Positions 1-8,472 of a DNA stretch of 13,047 nt are shown piece by piece. Numbering within the stretch: position 1 is the first letter of the stretch; every line of letters begins with the position of its first letter. The DNA is from Planctomycetota bacterium (GTDB lineage Bacteria; Planctomycetota; Phycisphaerae; Phycisphaerales; SM1A02). Made by a program: the position numbers and the translations under genes. Location of the stretch: assembly GCA_003671065.1 (NCBI GenBank), contig QWPU01000043.1, positions 1 through 13,047 of the forward strand, given 5' to 3'. The notes under the pieces are model-generated. The model ran no database searches. It worked only from the letters and a program-made list of their open reading frames with translations, and was not told where the DNA came from.

Positions 1-56
1 ACTCCTGTCAACACAATCGGGTGCGCCGAGCGGCGCGTGAACAGGCGGCGATTATA
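1..56 (-). promoter_or_regulatory. Leftward promoter and ribosome site for a gene beyond the left edge
   Basis: On the minus strand a perfect TATAAT (complement of 51-56) lies 93 bp past the priA stop. A further 44 bp on, AGGAG (complement of 2-6) reaches the window edge. The distance fits a short leader, with the start codon a few bases outside the window. No strong -35 is seen 17 bp upstream. The 1-148 region itself shows no credible gene. Confidence 0.5.
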
Positions 57-135
57 GAGGAGAACGCGCCGCGATTGCGTGCATTGGTCAATCGTTTTTC
101 TGATCGAACTTCACGTGATGACTGTGGTCACGCAT

Positions 136-157
136 GCTCAAACCATACTCAAACCAT
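136..157 (-). repeat. 11-bp tandem duplication at the priA stop codon
   Basis: On the plus strand GCTCAAACCAT (136-146) is followed by ACTCAAACCAT (147-157), then GCTCAT. The priA TGA stop falls inside this duplication, and the second TGA is in a different frame. It is short and may be chance slippage. Confidence 0.5.
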
Positions 158-2449
158 GCTCATGGGATCGACATCCACCGCGAGTTCTTCACCGAGTTTG
201 AGAAGCCCTCGCGTGCGCGCTTCCGCCAGAACTCGTGAGATATCCGCAGCGCGATCGGCAAGGAGTTCGATGTGGCGGCGGTACTTTCCAGCGATTCGCG
301 CGATCGGGCATACCGACGGACCTCGCACTTCGACGACGCCCGAGAATGACCGAATTTCTTCGCACAGCGCTGAGGAGCGATCGGCGCATTCGGTTTCGCT
401 CGTGTGGCGCAGGATCAGTCGCGCTAAGCGGCGGTAGGGCGGAAGGCCGAAGTTTTTGCGATCAGCAAGTTCAAGCGCGGCGAAGCGTTCGAAGTCGTGG
501 CTCGCGGCGAGCCGAATTGCAGGCGCATCAGGCTCGAAACTCTGGATGATCGCGCGGCCAGCCTTCTCTCCACGACCCGCGCGACCCGAGACTTGACTCA
601 CCAGTTGAAAGGTTCGTTCACTCGCGCGAAAGTCGGGCATCGTGAGCGATGTGTCAGCGCTGATCACGCCGACGAGTTGCACATTGGGAAAGTCGAGGCC
701 CTTCGCGATCATCTGCGTGCCCATGAGGACACGGACTTGACCACTGCCGAAGCGTTCAAGCGCGCTGTGAAAGTGCGCGGAGGTTTGCATGGTGTCACCA
801 TCGATGCGCAACATCGTTTCGCCTTCAATAAGCGATGGAAACAGTCGCGTGAGTTCCTCTTCAACGCGCTGCGTGCCGAGGCCAAACACTGTGACACCCT
901 TGCCGCAATCGGGGCACGCTTTCGGAAGCAATTGCTCAGCAAGACAGTGATGGCAACGCACATAACTTCGCCGCTGCGCGCCTGCGCTATCGAGGTGGCA
1001 CACCATGCCCGCATCGCACTCGCTGCAGGTCAACATCCACTCGCAGCGGGGATCGGTGCATGCGATGTAGTTGGCGTAGCCGCGACGATTAAGCAGCAAC
1101 AACACTTGCCCGCCATCATCGAGCGTCTTCGCCATCGACGCGCGCAGTGTTGGCCCGATGAGATGCACGCCGCGATCGCGAATTTCCTTCCGTTCAGCGG
1201 CAAAATCGACCACTGTGACCTTCGGTGTGTTGAGGCCAGGCGCGCGTGTGGACAGACGATGCAGCGCCGAAATCTTGCGTTCAGTTGCGTTGAGGTAACT
1301 CTCGAGGCTGGGCGTTGCGCTGCCAAGCACGATCGGACATTTCGCAAGTTGTGCGCGGCGAATGGACGCGTCACGACCGTGGTAGCGCGGCGCAGAATCT
1401 TGCTTGTAACCAGGCTCGTGCTCTTCGTCGACAATCACAAGACCGAGTGAATCATCGGGAATCGGCGCAAAAATGGCACTTCGCGCGCCGACCACGACAT
1501 CCGCGCCACCTTCAGCGAGCATGGTCCATTGTTGATTGCGTTGCGCTTCGGTCAGACCCGAATGAAGGACTGCAACCTTTGCATCAATCAGCCGCGCACT
1601 GATACGCCCAACAGTCTGCGGCGTGAGCGCGATTTCGGGCACCAGCAGAATCGCGCGCTTGCCGCGTTTCACGCAGTCTTCGAGCAAGCGAATGTACACC
1701 TCGGTCTTGCCCGAGCCCGTCACGCCAAAGAGCAGGTGCTGCGCGAAGCGGCCGAAATCAAGGGAAATTGCGGTGATTGCAGCGAGTTGCTCAGCTGTTG
1801 CGACGGGTGCTTTCGCGATGTTGCCCGCGCGCGCAATAAAGCCTGCTTCGACCGCAGTCTTCTTCACGGCGAGAAGATGACCCGACACGATGAGCCGTTT
1901 AAGTGGCTCGGTCGATGAGTAGTCCGCGGCTTTCGCGAGATCGCCAATTTCAATCGGTCGCGGAATCGTCGCAAGTACTCCCAGCGCCTTTCGCTGTCGA
2001 GATGTGAGCTTCGAAACATCAGGCAATTCCGCAGGCAAATCGATGAGTGTGCGCTCAGTGCGACCAATTGCTTTGCGCACCGCTGCGGGCAAAATCGACG
2101 CGAGCGTCATGCCGATGGGGCATGCGTAGTAGCCGCTCATCCAGCGCGCAAACTGCACCAATTCGCCTGGAAGTACGACGCCTGACGGATCTTGTCCGAG
2201 CACGAACTTGATCTTCTCGCGATCAATGCCCGTGTCTTCATTTGCAGCCAACCGACGCACGATCCATCCTGCGGTTGGAGTCTGGCCGCGACCGAGTGGC
2301 ACTTCAACACGCGCGCCTTCGGGCAATTCGCTGAGTTTCGGTGGCAACGCGTAAGTGAGCCCATCAGGCGAACGATCGACCGCGCGTTCAACCGCAACGA
2401 CCACCAGCGTGAGGTCAACGCAATCGATGTTGGGAGAGAAGAGCGTCAC
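149..2449 (-). CDS. priA: Primosomal replication-restart helicase PriA
   Basis: This gene encodes a 766-residue superfamily 2 DNA helicase that recognises stalled or collapsed forks and starts primosome reassembly in the cytoplasm. Visible motifs are the Walker A GVTGSGKT (residues 242-249), the DEEH box (341-344), GSATPS (376-381) and motif VI QVSGRAGRG (619-627). The PriA zinc-binding insert lies in between, with Cys at 464, 469, 475, 478, 499, 502, 512 and 515. The first Cys pair is spaced C-x4-C, whereas E. coli PriA has C-x2-C. The N-terminal 3'-end-binding domain (about 12-115) is present, so the protein is full length. The start used is GTG at 2449, 17 nt after the DUF1501 stop; there is no Shine-Dalgarno sequence. 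A GTG at 2404 is a possible alternative start. The gene is last in a leftward run behind two surface-degradation genes. The family assignment is secure; the exact start is not. Confidence 0.96.
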   Translation of the reverse strand: MTLFSPNIDCVDLTLVVVAVERAVDRSPDGLTYALPPKLSELPEGARVEVPLGRGQTPTAGWIVRRLAANEDTGIDREKIKFVLGQDPSGVVLPGELVQFARWMSGYYACPIGMTLASILPAAVRKAIGRTERTLIDLPAELPDVSKLTSRQRKALGVLATIPRPIEIGDLAKAADYSSTEPLKRLIVSGHLLAVKKTAVEAGFIARAGNIAKAPVATAEQLAAITAISLDFGRFAQHLLFGVTGSGKTEVYIRLLEDCVKRGKRAILLVPEIALTPQTVGRISARLIDAKVAVLHSGLTEAQRNQQWTMLAEGGADVVVGARSAIFAPIPDDSLGLVIVDEEHEPGYKQDSAPRYHGRDASIRRAQLAKCPIVLGSATPSLESYLNATERKISALHRLSTRAPGLNTPKVTVVDFAAERKEIRDRGVHLIGPTLRASMAKTLDDGGQVLLLLNRRGYANYIACTDPRCEWMLTCSECDAGMVCHLDSAGAQRRSYVRCHHCLAEQLLPKACPDCGKGVTVFGLGTQRVEEELTRLFPSLIEGETMLRIDGDTMQTSAHFHSALERFGSGQVRVLMGTQMIAKGLDFPNVQLVGVISADTSLTMPDFRASERTFQLVSQVSGRAGRGEKAGRAIIQSFEPDAPAIRLAASHDFERFAALELADRKNFGLPPYRRLARLILRHTSETECADRSSALCEEIRSFSGVVEVRGPSVCPIARIAGKYRRHIELLADRAADISRVLAEARTRGLLKLGEELAVDVDPMSMV

Positions 2450-2466
2450 AGGTGAATTCGAATTAC

Positions 2467-3939
2467 TTACGCGATGATCCCGTTGACGACAGTTCCGCTC
2501 ACATCAGTCAAACGATAGTGGCGACCCTGAAAGCGATAGGTCAGGCGTTCATGATCCACACCCATGAGCCGCAAGATGGTGGCGTGCAGATCATGCACAT
2601 CTACCGCATCGGACGCGATGTTGTAGCCGAAGTCGTCGGTCGAACCGTGCACATGTCCAGCCTTCACGCCGCCGCCCGCAAGCCAAATGCTGAAGCAGCG
2701 CGGATGGTGATCGCGGCCGTAGTCGGTGGCGGTCAAACGACCTTGGCAATACGCGGTGCGACCGAATTCACCACCCCACACCACGAGCGTGTCCTCAAGC
2801 AATCCACGGCGTTTCAGGTCCATGACGAGCGCGGCCGATGCTTGATCGGTCTGCGCGCATTGCTGCGTAATTCCGCCAGGAAGTCCACCGTGCTGATCCC
2901 AGCCTTGATGAAAGAGTTGCACGAAACGCACGCCGCGTTCAACAAGGCGACGCGCGAGCAAACAGTTCGCGGCGTAGGTTCCAGGTTCGCGTGCACTTGC
3001 GCCGTAGAGCTCGAAGGTCTCATCAGTTTCACTTGAGAGATCCGTTGCATCGGGCACGCTGGTTTGCATGCGATACGCCATCTCTGCTTGCGCAAGTCGC
3101 GCGTCAATCTCAATATCGCCTTCACTTGCAAGCGCATCACGCGAGAGTTGTGCAAGCGCGTCGAGCATGCCGCGACGAGCGTGCGGCGAAACGCCTTCAG
3201 GATTCATCAGGGCGAGAACTGCTTCTTTTCCCGCACGAAACTGCACTCCTTGATGTTCGCTCGGCAGAAATCCCGAACCCCACAAGCGCGAATAGAGCGG
3301 TTGATCACGCGCGGCATCCTTCGACACCAACACAATGAACGCAGGAAGATCAGCGTTGACCGAGCCGAGTCCGTAGCTCATCCACGCGCCCATCGATGGT
3401 CGGCCTGCACTCTGATGACCGCTGCAAAAGAAGGTGATTGCAGGATCGTGATTGATCGCTTCGGTGTGCATGCTGCGGATGATGCAGAGTTCATCAGCGA
3501 TCTTTGCTGTGTGTGGAAGGAGGTCGCTGAGCTCAATGCCCGCGCGGCCGTGGCGCGAAAACCCCGTGAAACTGCCTGCAAGCGGCAACATCGCTTGATA
3601 GCCGCTCATGCCCGTCAAGCGTTGACCAGCGCGCACGCTGTCGGGAAGCGGCTGACCTTGCATGTCGCGCAAGCGCGGTTTCGGATCAAGCGTTTCGAAC
3701 TGCGATGGTCCACCTGATTGAAAGAGATAGATGACGCGTTTCGCTTTGGGCGCGAAGTGCGGCGCGTTGAGAAGTGGTGGAGTTGCGAGTGAAAGTGGTG
3801 AGGCGGACGCGCGTGAAGATGGCGTGAGATCACTCAACGCAATGGCGCCAAGACCGAGCGCGCTTGCAGCGAGGAAGTGGCGGCGCGTGAGTCGAAGCAG
3901 CGCGTCGTTGGTGGTGGTGATGATGAGCGGCGTGGACAT
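2467..3939 (-). CDS. DUF1501 family protein with Tat signal
   Basis: This is a 490-residue DUF1501 protein, a family related to the alkaline phosphatase/sulfatase fold and greatly expanded in planctomycetes. It has no settled biochemical function. The N-terminus has a Tat-type signal: TRRHFLAASALGLGA, with the twin arginines at residues 19-20, then a hydrophobic stretch. Export in folded form is therefore expected. Family hallmarks include GGPSQFETLDPKP near residue 75, the WDQHGG segment, WGGEFGRT, and GRDHHPRCFSIWLAGGG, which supply likely metal-binding His and Asp residues. The C-terminal FQGRHYRLTDVSG is also typical. The frame is open further upstream to 4149, but that part lies inside the preceding gene. 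The ATG at 3939 starts exactly at the signal peptide and sits 16 nt after the preceding stop. DUF1501 genes commonly sit beside DUF1549/DUF1553 genes, as here, suggesting a joint exported or surface function. Confidence 0.93.
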   Translation of the reverse strand: MSTPLIITTTNDALLRLTRRHFLAASALGLGAIALSDLTPSSRASASPLSLATPPLLNAPHFAPKAKRVIYLFQSGGPSQFETLDPKPRLRDMQGQPLPDSVRAGQRLTGMSGYQAMLPLAGSFTGFSRHGRAGIELSDLLPHTAKIADELCIIRSMHTEAINHDPAITFFCSGHQSAGRPSMGAWMSYGLGSVNADLPAFIVLVSKDAARDQPLYSRLWGSGFLPSEHQGVQFRAGKEAVLALMNPEGVSPHARRGMLDALAQLSRDALASEGDIEIDARLAQAEMAYRMQTSVPDATDLSSETDETFELYGASAREPGTYAANCLLARRLVERGVRFVQLFHQGWDQHGGLPGGITQQCAQTDQASAALVMDLKRRGLLEDTLVVWGGEFGRTAYCQGRLTATDYGRDHHPRCFSIWLAGGGVKAGHVHGSTDDFGYNIASDAVDVHDLHATILRLMGVDHERLTYRFQGRHYRLTDVSGTVVNGIIA

Positions 3940-3955
3940 CGTGCGGTCGAATTCG

Positions 3956-6900
3956 TTAGCGGCTGATGACGAACGCATCACTAGCAAACAGAGTGGAGCA
4001 GGCGAGTGTGAGGGCGGCGAGTTCGGGATCTTCGATGCCAGTGAGACGCGCAGAACTGCCTGTTTCTGCCGCAAATGCCAGCGTTTGCGTGCGCACGAGC
4101 GCGCGCAAGGCATCGAGTTCTGCAAGACGCGGTGCGCGAGCGCAGGCAAGCCGAAAGGCTCGAGTCAAACGCGCATCGAGTTGTTGCGCGGTGTCAAGCG
4201 CAGGAGACGCAATCTCAGCAGTCACGCGCACAGCAAGCGCGCGAGCACACTCGACGAAGATCGGATCGTTGAGGAGCACAAGTGTTTGCAGTGGCGTGTT
4301 GGTGCTGCCACGACGAGGCAAGCACGCTTCGCGCGAACCCGCATCGAACACCAACATGCTCGGCGGCGGCACGGTGCGTTTGCGAACGGTGTAGAGACTG
4401 CGTCGATGCGCGTTAGCACCGCTGTCTGCAACATAGTCGCCGTTCTGACCAGCTTCAGTTGCGAGCGACGCTTGCTGCAATGGTCGCACGCTGGGACCAC
4501 CTACTTTTTCAACAAGCAAGCCTGCGGCCGCAAGCGCGCAATCACGCAGCATTTCTGCGGTCAAACGCGATGATGGTCCGCGCGTGAGAGCGTCGTTGGT
4601 TGGATCAAGTTCGCGGCCTTGCACTGTCGTTGAGGACGATTGCCGAAATGTCGCGCTCAGCACAAGCCGACGCAACATCGCGTTGCAATCCCACGCATTG
4701 CGGCCAAGTTCGTCCCCGTGTTGAAACTCGCAAGCGAGCAGATCAAGAACTTCGCGCTGCGCAGGCCACGCGCCTTGCACGCCGAAGTTTTCATTCGTTT
4801 CAACAAGTCCGCGGCCGAACACTTGCGTCCACAAGCGATTGACCGCGACACGCGACGCGAGCGGATTTCGTGCATCGAACAACCATTGCGCGAGGCCGAG
4901 ACGATTGCGCGTGAGAGCCGGATCAAAGGGTAAAACGGCTTCAAGCGCGCCTGGATTCACGCGTGCCGAATGATCAGGTTGGTCGTAGGCGCCGCGCGTG
5001 AGGACGAACATTTCGCTTGCGTGCGGCGAATCCTGCATGCACATGAATGACGGAATCGTGTCGAGATGCACGGCCAGCGCGCGTTCTGCAGTGCGCACAT
5101 TCGCGCGTGCTTCATGTGTAGCTTTGAACATCGCGTGAGCCGCGCGATCAGCGTCAAGCGGCTCAACACCCGCCGCGAGCGCAACTTCACACGCAGTCAG
5201 CGCACTTCGCCAAGCCGCAAGTTCATCTATCGCACCGCCGCGAAACCCCGCATCTCGCGAGCGCGAGCCAAGTTCAAGCGTGTGCGTTGCGATCGGTCCG
5301 TCGAGTTCATCGCGAAGGAGTTCCGTATCGATCGCGCGCCCATTGGCATAGATCCGCAATCCTTCCGCGCGCGATGAGCCGTCGTAGGTTGCAGTGATGT
5401 GCGTCCACTCATTGAGCGCGAGCGCATCACGCATTTCAATGCTCGCCGCCGAACCAGGCCACAGATGCACCACGCTCCAACGCACGCGTCCTTCGTGCAG
5501 CAACAGTTCGATGCCCGATGTATCCGCGTCATTGGTGTAAAAACCGCACGAGTGCAGCAGCGCAGCACGCGCATTGACTTCGCTCGGACGAATCCACATC
5601 GAGCACGAAAACGCGTCGTGCCTTGAAATCCCGTCAATTCCAGCGAGCGAGAGTCCGCCGTCACCATCGAAATGCACAGCGTTGCCAACGCGTCCTGCAT
5701 TGAGCGCGATGGCGCCGAGTTGCTCAGGTCGCGGTCGATCAGTGGTCGCAGGTCGCGCTACATCGATGTCGTTTGGAGTCTTGCCGTCAACAAGCGATTC
5801 AAACGAATAGCGAGCAGCAGGCGTTGGAAGTTCGATGCTGCTTGTTGCAAAGCCTGTCGCAAAGCTCGTTGCATCACGATCACTCGCCCACGCGCGTTCT
5901 GCCAACTCAAGCGCATCAGTCGCGCGCGCGACATCACTTTCTAGATCCCGCGTTCGCGCATCAAGTTGTTCCGTAGTCAATCGCACAAACGGCGGCGGCG
6001 CGCTCGTCGGCACGATGTAGGGCTTCAGTCCGTTCTCATCAATCGCGCCAAACATCGCTGCAAGCCCGTAAAACTCGCGAGTTGGAATCGGGTCGTACTT
6101 GTGATCATGACAACGCGCGCATTCAAGTGTGAGTCCAAGAAATGTCGTGCCCCATGTTGCCACGCGATCCGCGATCGCTTCCATGCGAAACTCTTCGCGA
6201 ATCGATCCGCCTTCTTCCGTCATGCGATGCAATCGATTGAACGCGCTCGCGACTTTGTCTTCAATGCGCGCGTTGGGAAGCAGATCGCCTGCAGTCATCG
6301 CGGTTGCGAGCGTGTCGTAGCGCGTGTTCGTTTGAAGCGCGTTGAGCAGCCAGTCGCGCCACGGCCATGTGAAACTTTCGCCATCGGATTGATAGCCAAA
6401 GCTGTCGGCATAGCGCGCAAGATCAAGCCACGCGACGGCCGCGTGCTCAGCGGCGCGTGAGGAAGCGAGCAGTGCATCGACGCGTTTTTCATACGCGTCA
6501 ACACTGGCATCGGCGATGAACGCGTCAACTTCCTCTGGCGTTGGATTGAGTCCAGTGATCGCAAGCGTCATTCGTCGCAACAGCACTTCACGCGAAGCTT
6601 CCGCTGCGGGCTTGCGCCCATCTTGCTCCAAGCGCGCTTGCACATGTCGATCAAACGCATCGCGCGCCCACGCCGCATCATTGACAACGGGCGCGTCGGC
6701 AACCGCTGGCGCAACAAACGCCCAATGCGGCTCATACTCTGCGCCCGACTCAATCCAGCGCAGCAGCAACGAGCGCTCCTCGTCGCTCAACGGCCGCTTG
6801 AGAGCAGGGGGCGGCATGATTTCTTCGGGGTCAGTGCTCGTGATGCGGCGCGCGACTTCGCTCGCGCCAACATCATGTGCAACAAGCGCACGCAATCCGC

Positions 6901-7138
6901 TGCCGAGTAACGCGCGAGCACCGTCCTGCGTGTCCAATCGAAGTCCAGCCTTGCGTTTCGCGCCGTCGGGACCGTGGCAGCCGAAGCAGCGATCCGACAG
7001 AATCGGGCGAACATCTCGGTTGAATTCGATATCGCGAGGCGGAGCGGACCACGCGGTGGCATTGGCGAGACTCATCACGAGCACAAGTGCTGCACGAGTT
7101 CGTCGCGCGGCGCAGAGAGTGATTTCGCGCGTGCTCAC
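3956..7138 (-). CDS. PSCyt1/DUF1549/LamG/DUF1553 multidomain protein (planctomycete haem-motif surface protein)
   Basis: This is a 1060-residue exported protein. Residues 1-32 look like a Sec signal: basic n-region CAARRTR, hydrophobic ALVLVMSLANATA, then WSA. Next is a PSCyt1 (planctomycete cytochrome C) domain with the haem motif CFGCH (51-55) and EIMPPP (107-112). A DUF1549 domain (about 155-365) follows, ending in a second CxxCH, CARCHDHKYDP (340-350). Residues 440-645 form a LamG/concanavalin-like jelly-roll domain (YSFES, HFDGDGGLSL, WTHITATYDG, IDELAAW). DUF1553 (about 735-1000) has NPLASRVAVNRLW, FGRGLVETNENFG, RRSLYTVRKRTVPPPSM and RRGSTNTPLQTLVLLNDP. The family is linked to planctomycete polysaccharide or surface degradation but has no proven reaction; LamG suggests carbohydrate binding. 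The start used is GTG at 7138, which opens directly on the signal peptide. Longer starts would run into the divergent carA gene. Domain calls are firm; the start is less so. Confidence 0.92.
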   Translation of the reverse strand: MSTREITLCAARRTRAALVLVMSLANATAWSAPPRDIEFNRDVRPILSDRCFGCHGPDGAKRKAGLRLDTQDGARALLGSGLRALVAHDVGASEVARRITSTDPEEIMPPPALKRPLSDEERSLLLRWIESGAEYEPHWAFVAPAVADAPVVNDAAWARDAFDRHVQARLEQDGRKPAAEASREVLLRRMTLAITGLNPTPEEVDAFIADASVDAYEKRVDALLASSRAAEHAAVAWLDLARYADSFGYQSDGESFTWPWRDWLLNALQTNTRYDTLATAMTAGDLLPNARIEDKVASAFNRLHRMTEEGGSIREEFRMEAIADRVATWGTTFLGLTLECARCHDHKYDPIPTREFYGLAAMFGAIDENGLKPYIVPTSAPPPFVRLTTEQLDARTRDLESDVARATDALELAERAWASDRDATSFATGFATSSIELPTPAARYSFESLVDGKTPNDIDVARPATTDRPRPEQLGAIALNAGRVGNAVHFDGDGGLSLAGIDGISRHDAFSCSMWIRPSEVNARAALLHSCGFYTNDADTSGIELLLHEGRVRWSVVHLWPGSAASIEMRDALALNEWTHITATYDGSSRAEGLRIYANGRAIDTELLRDELDGPIATHTLELGSRSRDAGFRGGAIDELAAWRSALTACEVALAAGVEPLDADRAAHAMFKATHEARANVRTAERALAVHLDTIPSFMCMQDSPHASEMFVLTRGAYDQPDHSARVNPGALEAVLPFDPALTRNRLGLAQWLFDARNPLASRVAVNRLWTQVFGRGLVETNENFGVQGAWPAQREVLDLLACEFQHGDELGRNAWDCNAMLRRLVLSATFRQSSSTTVQGRELDPTNDALTRGPSSRLTAEMLRDCALAAAGLLVEKVGGPSVRPLQQASLATEAGQNGDYVADSGANAHRRSLYTVRKRTVPPPSMLVFDAGSREACLPRRGSTNTPLQTLVLLNDPIFVECARALAVRVTAEIASPALDTAQQLDARLTRAFRLACARAPRLAELDALRALVRTQTLAFAAETGSSARLTGIEDPELAALTLACSTLFASDAFVISR

Positions 7139-7175
7139 GGTTCGTCGAAGATACCTTCCGCTACACTTCTGGACT
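7139..7175. promoter_or_regulatory. 37-bp divergent promoter region between carA and the haem-motif gene
   Basis: Only 37 bp separate the two start codons (GTG at 7138 on minus, ATG at 7176 on plus). On the plus strand TACACT at 7162-7167 resembles a -10 box and would put the transcript start almost at the carA ATG. On the minus strand TATCTT (7153-7148) lies 9 nt before the GTG. No clear -35 boxes and no well-placed Shine-Dalgarno sequence are visible for either gene. Leaderless transcripts in both directions are an inference. The hexamers are weak matches and could be chance. Confidence 0.4.
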
Positions 7176-8420
7176 ATGCCTTTAACGAAATTCGCACGCC
7201 TCGCCCTTGAGGACGGGACGGTCTTCCACGGTCGCGCCTTTGGAGGTTCACTCCGCAGCGGCGATGATGCCATTGAAGGCGCGGGCGAAGTCGTCTTCAA
7301 CACCGCCATGTGCGGCTATCAAGAAGCGCTCACCGATCTCTCCTACACGGGGCAGATTTTGGTGATGACAGCGACTGAAATCGGCAATTACGGGATCGCG
7401 CCCGAAGACCTCGAGAGCGCGTCGCCGTGCGTTGCGGGTTTCGTGGTGCGCGAGCTTTCGCAGATTGTTTCGAATCAACGAGCGACGCGCGGCCTCTCGG
7501 ATTGGCTTCAGGAATCGGGCATTCCTGCGATATCAGGCATCGACACGCGCGCGCTTGTGCGTCGACTTCGCCAAGGTGGCGCGATGCGCGGCGTGATTTC
7601 CACCGTGGCGCTGGCTGACGCAACCGACATGGCTCTCGTCGAGCGTGCTCGCGCGATTCCGTCAATGGCTGGCGCGAATCTTGCCGCACGAGTCTCGCCA
7701 CGCTGCGCGGGAACCTACGAAGAATCTCTCGGCGAATGGGGGGCCAAAGGCGGTCGCGTCGCCGAGGTGCCGTCGCCTGGTTCCGCCCGCCGGCTCACCC
7801 CTGCTCGATTCAAGGTTGTCGCCATCGATTGTGGTGCCAAACGCAACATCTATCGCCATCTCGTCGAACGCGACTGCGAGGTTGAGTTCCTCCCGCACAC
7901 CGCGACCGCCGCCGACATCCGCGCCCGTCGACCTGACGGCCTCTTTATCTCGAACGGTCCTGGAGATCCTGCGGTCGTCAAAACCGTCATCGAAACGCTG
8001 CGCGAGATCGCCGGCGAAGTGCCGACTTTCGGAATCTGCCTCGGTCACCAATTGCTCGCGCTCTCCCTCGGTGCCACGACATGGAAACTGAAGTTTGGTC
8101 ATCGCGGTGCGAACCAACCCGTGCGAAATCTCCTCACTGGCCGCGTTGAAATCACCAGCCAGAACCACGGCTTCTGCGTCGACGAAGCGAGCCTGCGCGC
8201 CGCGGGTGGCGAACCAACGCACGTCCATCTCAACGACGGCACGCTCGCGGGCTTTCGCCACACAACCAAGCCGATCTTCAGCGTGCAATACCACCCTGAA
8301 GCGAGCCCAGGACCGCACGATTCGGCCTATCTCTTCGATGTCTTCATCGAGATGATGACATCTCGCAAACCGATTGGCGCGCATGAGATGGAACGCGCGC
8401 AAGCCGCGCTCGCGTCCTGA
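7176..8420 (+). CDS. carA: Carbamoyl-phosphate synthase small (glutaminase) subunit
   Basis: This 414-residue protein hydrolyses glutamine and channels ammonia to the large subunit CarB, giving carbamoyl phosphate for pyrimidine and arginine synthesis. The CPSase small-chain N-terminal domain (1-150) shows EVVFNTAMCGYQEALTDLSYTGQI and GIDTRALVRRLR. The C-terminal class I glutamine amidotransferase domain shows SNGPGDP (259-265), the nucleophile elbow FGICLGHQ with Cys288, SQNHGF (328-333), and QYHPEASPGP with the catalytic His373 and Glu375. It is longer than E. coli CarA; part of the excess is a charged and Pro/Gly-rich linker at about 178-208 between the domains. The ATG at 7176 begins the conserved TKFARLALEDGTVFHGRAFG segment; upstream codons in frame lie in the divergent gene. 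carB is not nearby in this window, so the two subunits are probably not one operon here. Confidence 0.97.
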   Translation: MPLTKFARLALEDGTVFHGRAFGGSLRSGDDAIEGAGEVVFNTAMCGYQEALTDLSYTGQILVMTATEIGNYGIAPEDLESASPCVAGFVVRELSQIVSNQRATRGLSDWLQESGIPAISGIDTRALVRRLRQGGAMRGVISTVALADATDMALVERARAIPSMAGANLAARVSPRCAGTYEESLGEWGAKGGRVAEVPSPGSARRLTPARFKVVAIDCGAKRNIYRHLVERDCEVEFLPHTATAADIRARRPDGLFISNGPGDPAVVKTVIETLREIAGEVPTFGICLGHQLLALSLGATTWKLKFGHRGANQPVRNLLTGRVEITSQNHGFCVDEASLRAAGGEPTHVHLNDGTLAGFRHTTKPIFSVQYHPEASPGPHDSAYLFDVFIEMMTSRKPIGAHEMERAQAALAS

Positions 8421-8472
8421 GACTCATCGACTTCCACGCAATCGACAGGATGCTCAGATCTCGTGCCTGAAG

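Noticed and set aside
112..132. Possible priA terminator hairpin CGTGA/TCACG
   Set aside because: The stem is only 5 bp and no T-run follows on the minus strand.
21..437. Plus-strand open frame at the left edge
   Set aside because: It overlaps the end of priA in antisense, is rich in Arg and Ser, and shows no domain.
2452..3036. Plus-strand open frame opposite the DUF1501 gene
   Set aside because: It is antisense to a gene with clear family motifs; long antisense frames are expected in GC-rich DNA.
3940..4149. 70-residue N-terminal extension of the DUF1501 protein
   Set aside because: It lies inside the end of the preceding gene, and the Tat signal starts at the later ATG (3939).
3731..4573. 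280-codon plus-strand frame
   Set aside because: It lies antisense to the DUF1501 signal region and the DUF1553 domain. Its composition is Arg/Ala/Ser-rich with no recognisable fold.
7662..8402. 246-codon minus-strand frame
   Set aside because: It is antisense to the catalytic domain of carA, which has its full triad in the other strand.
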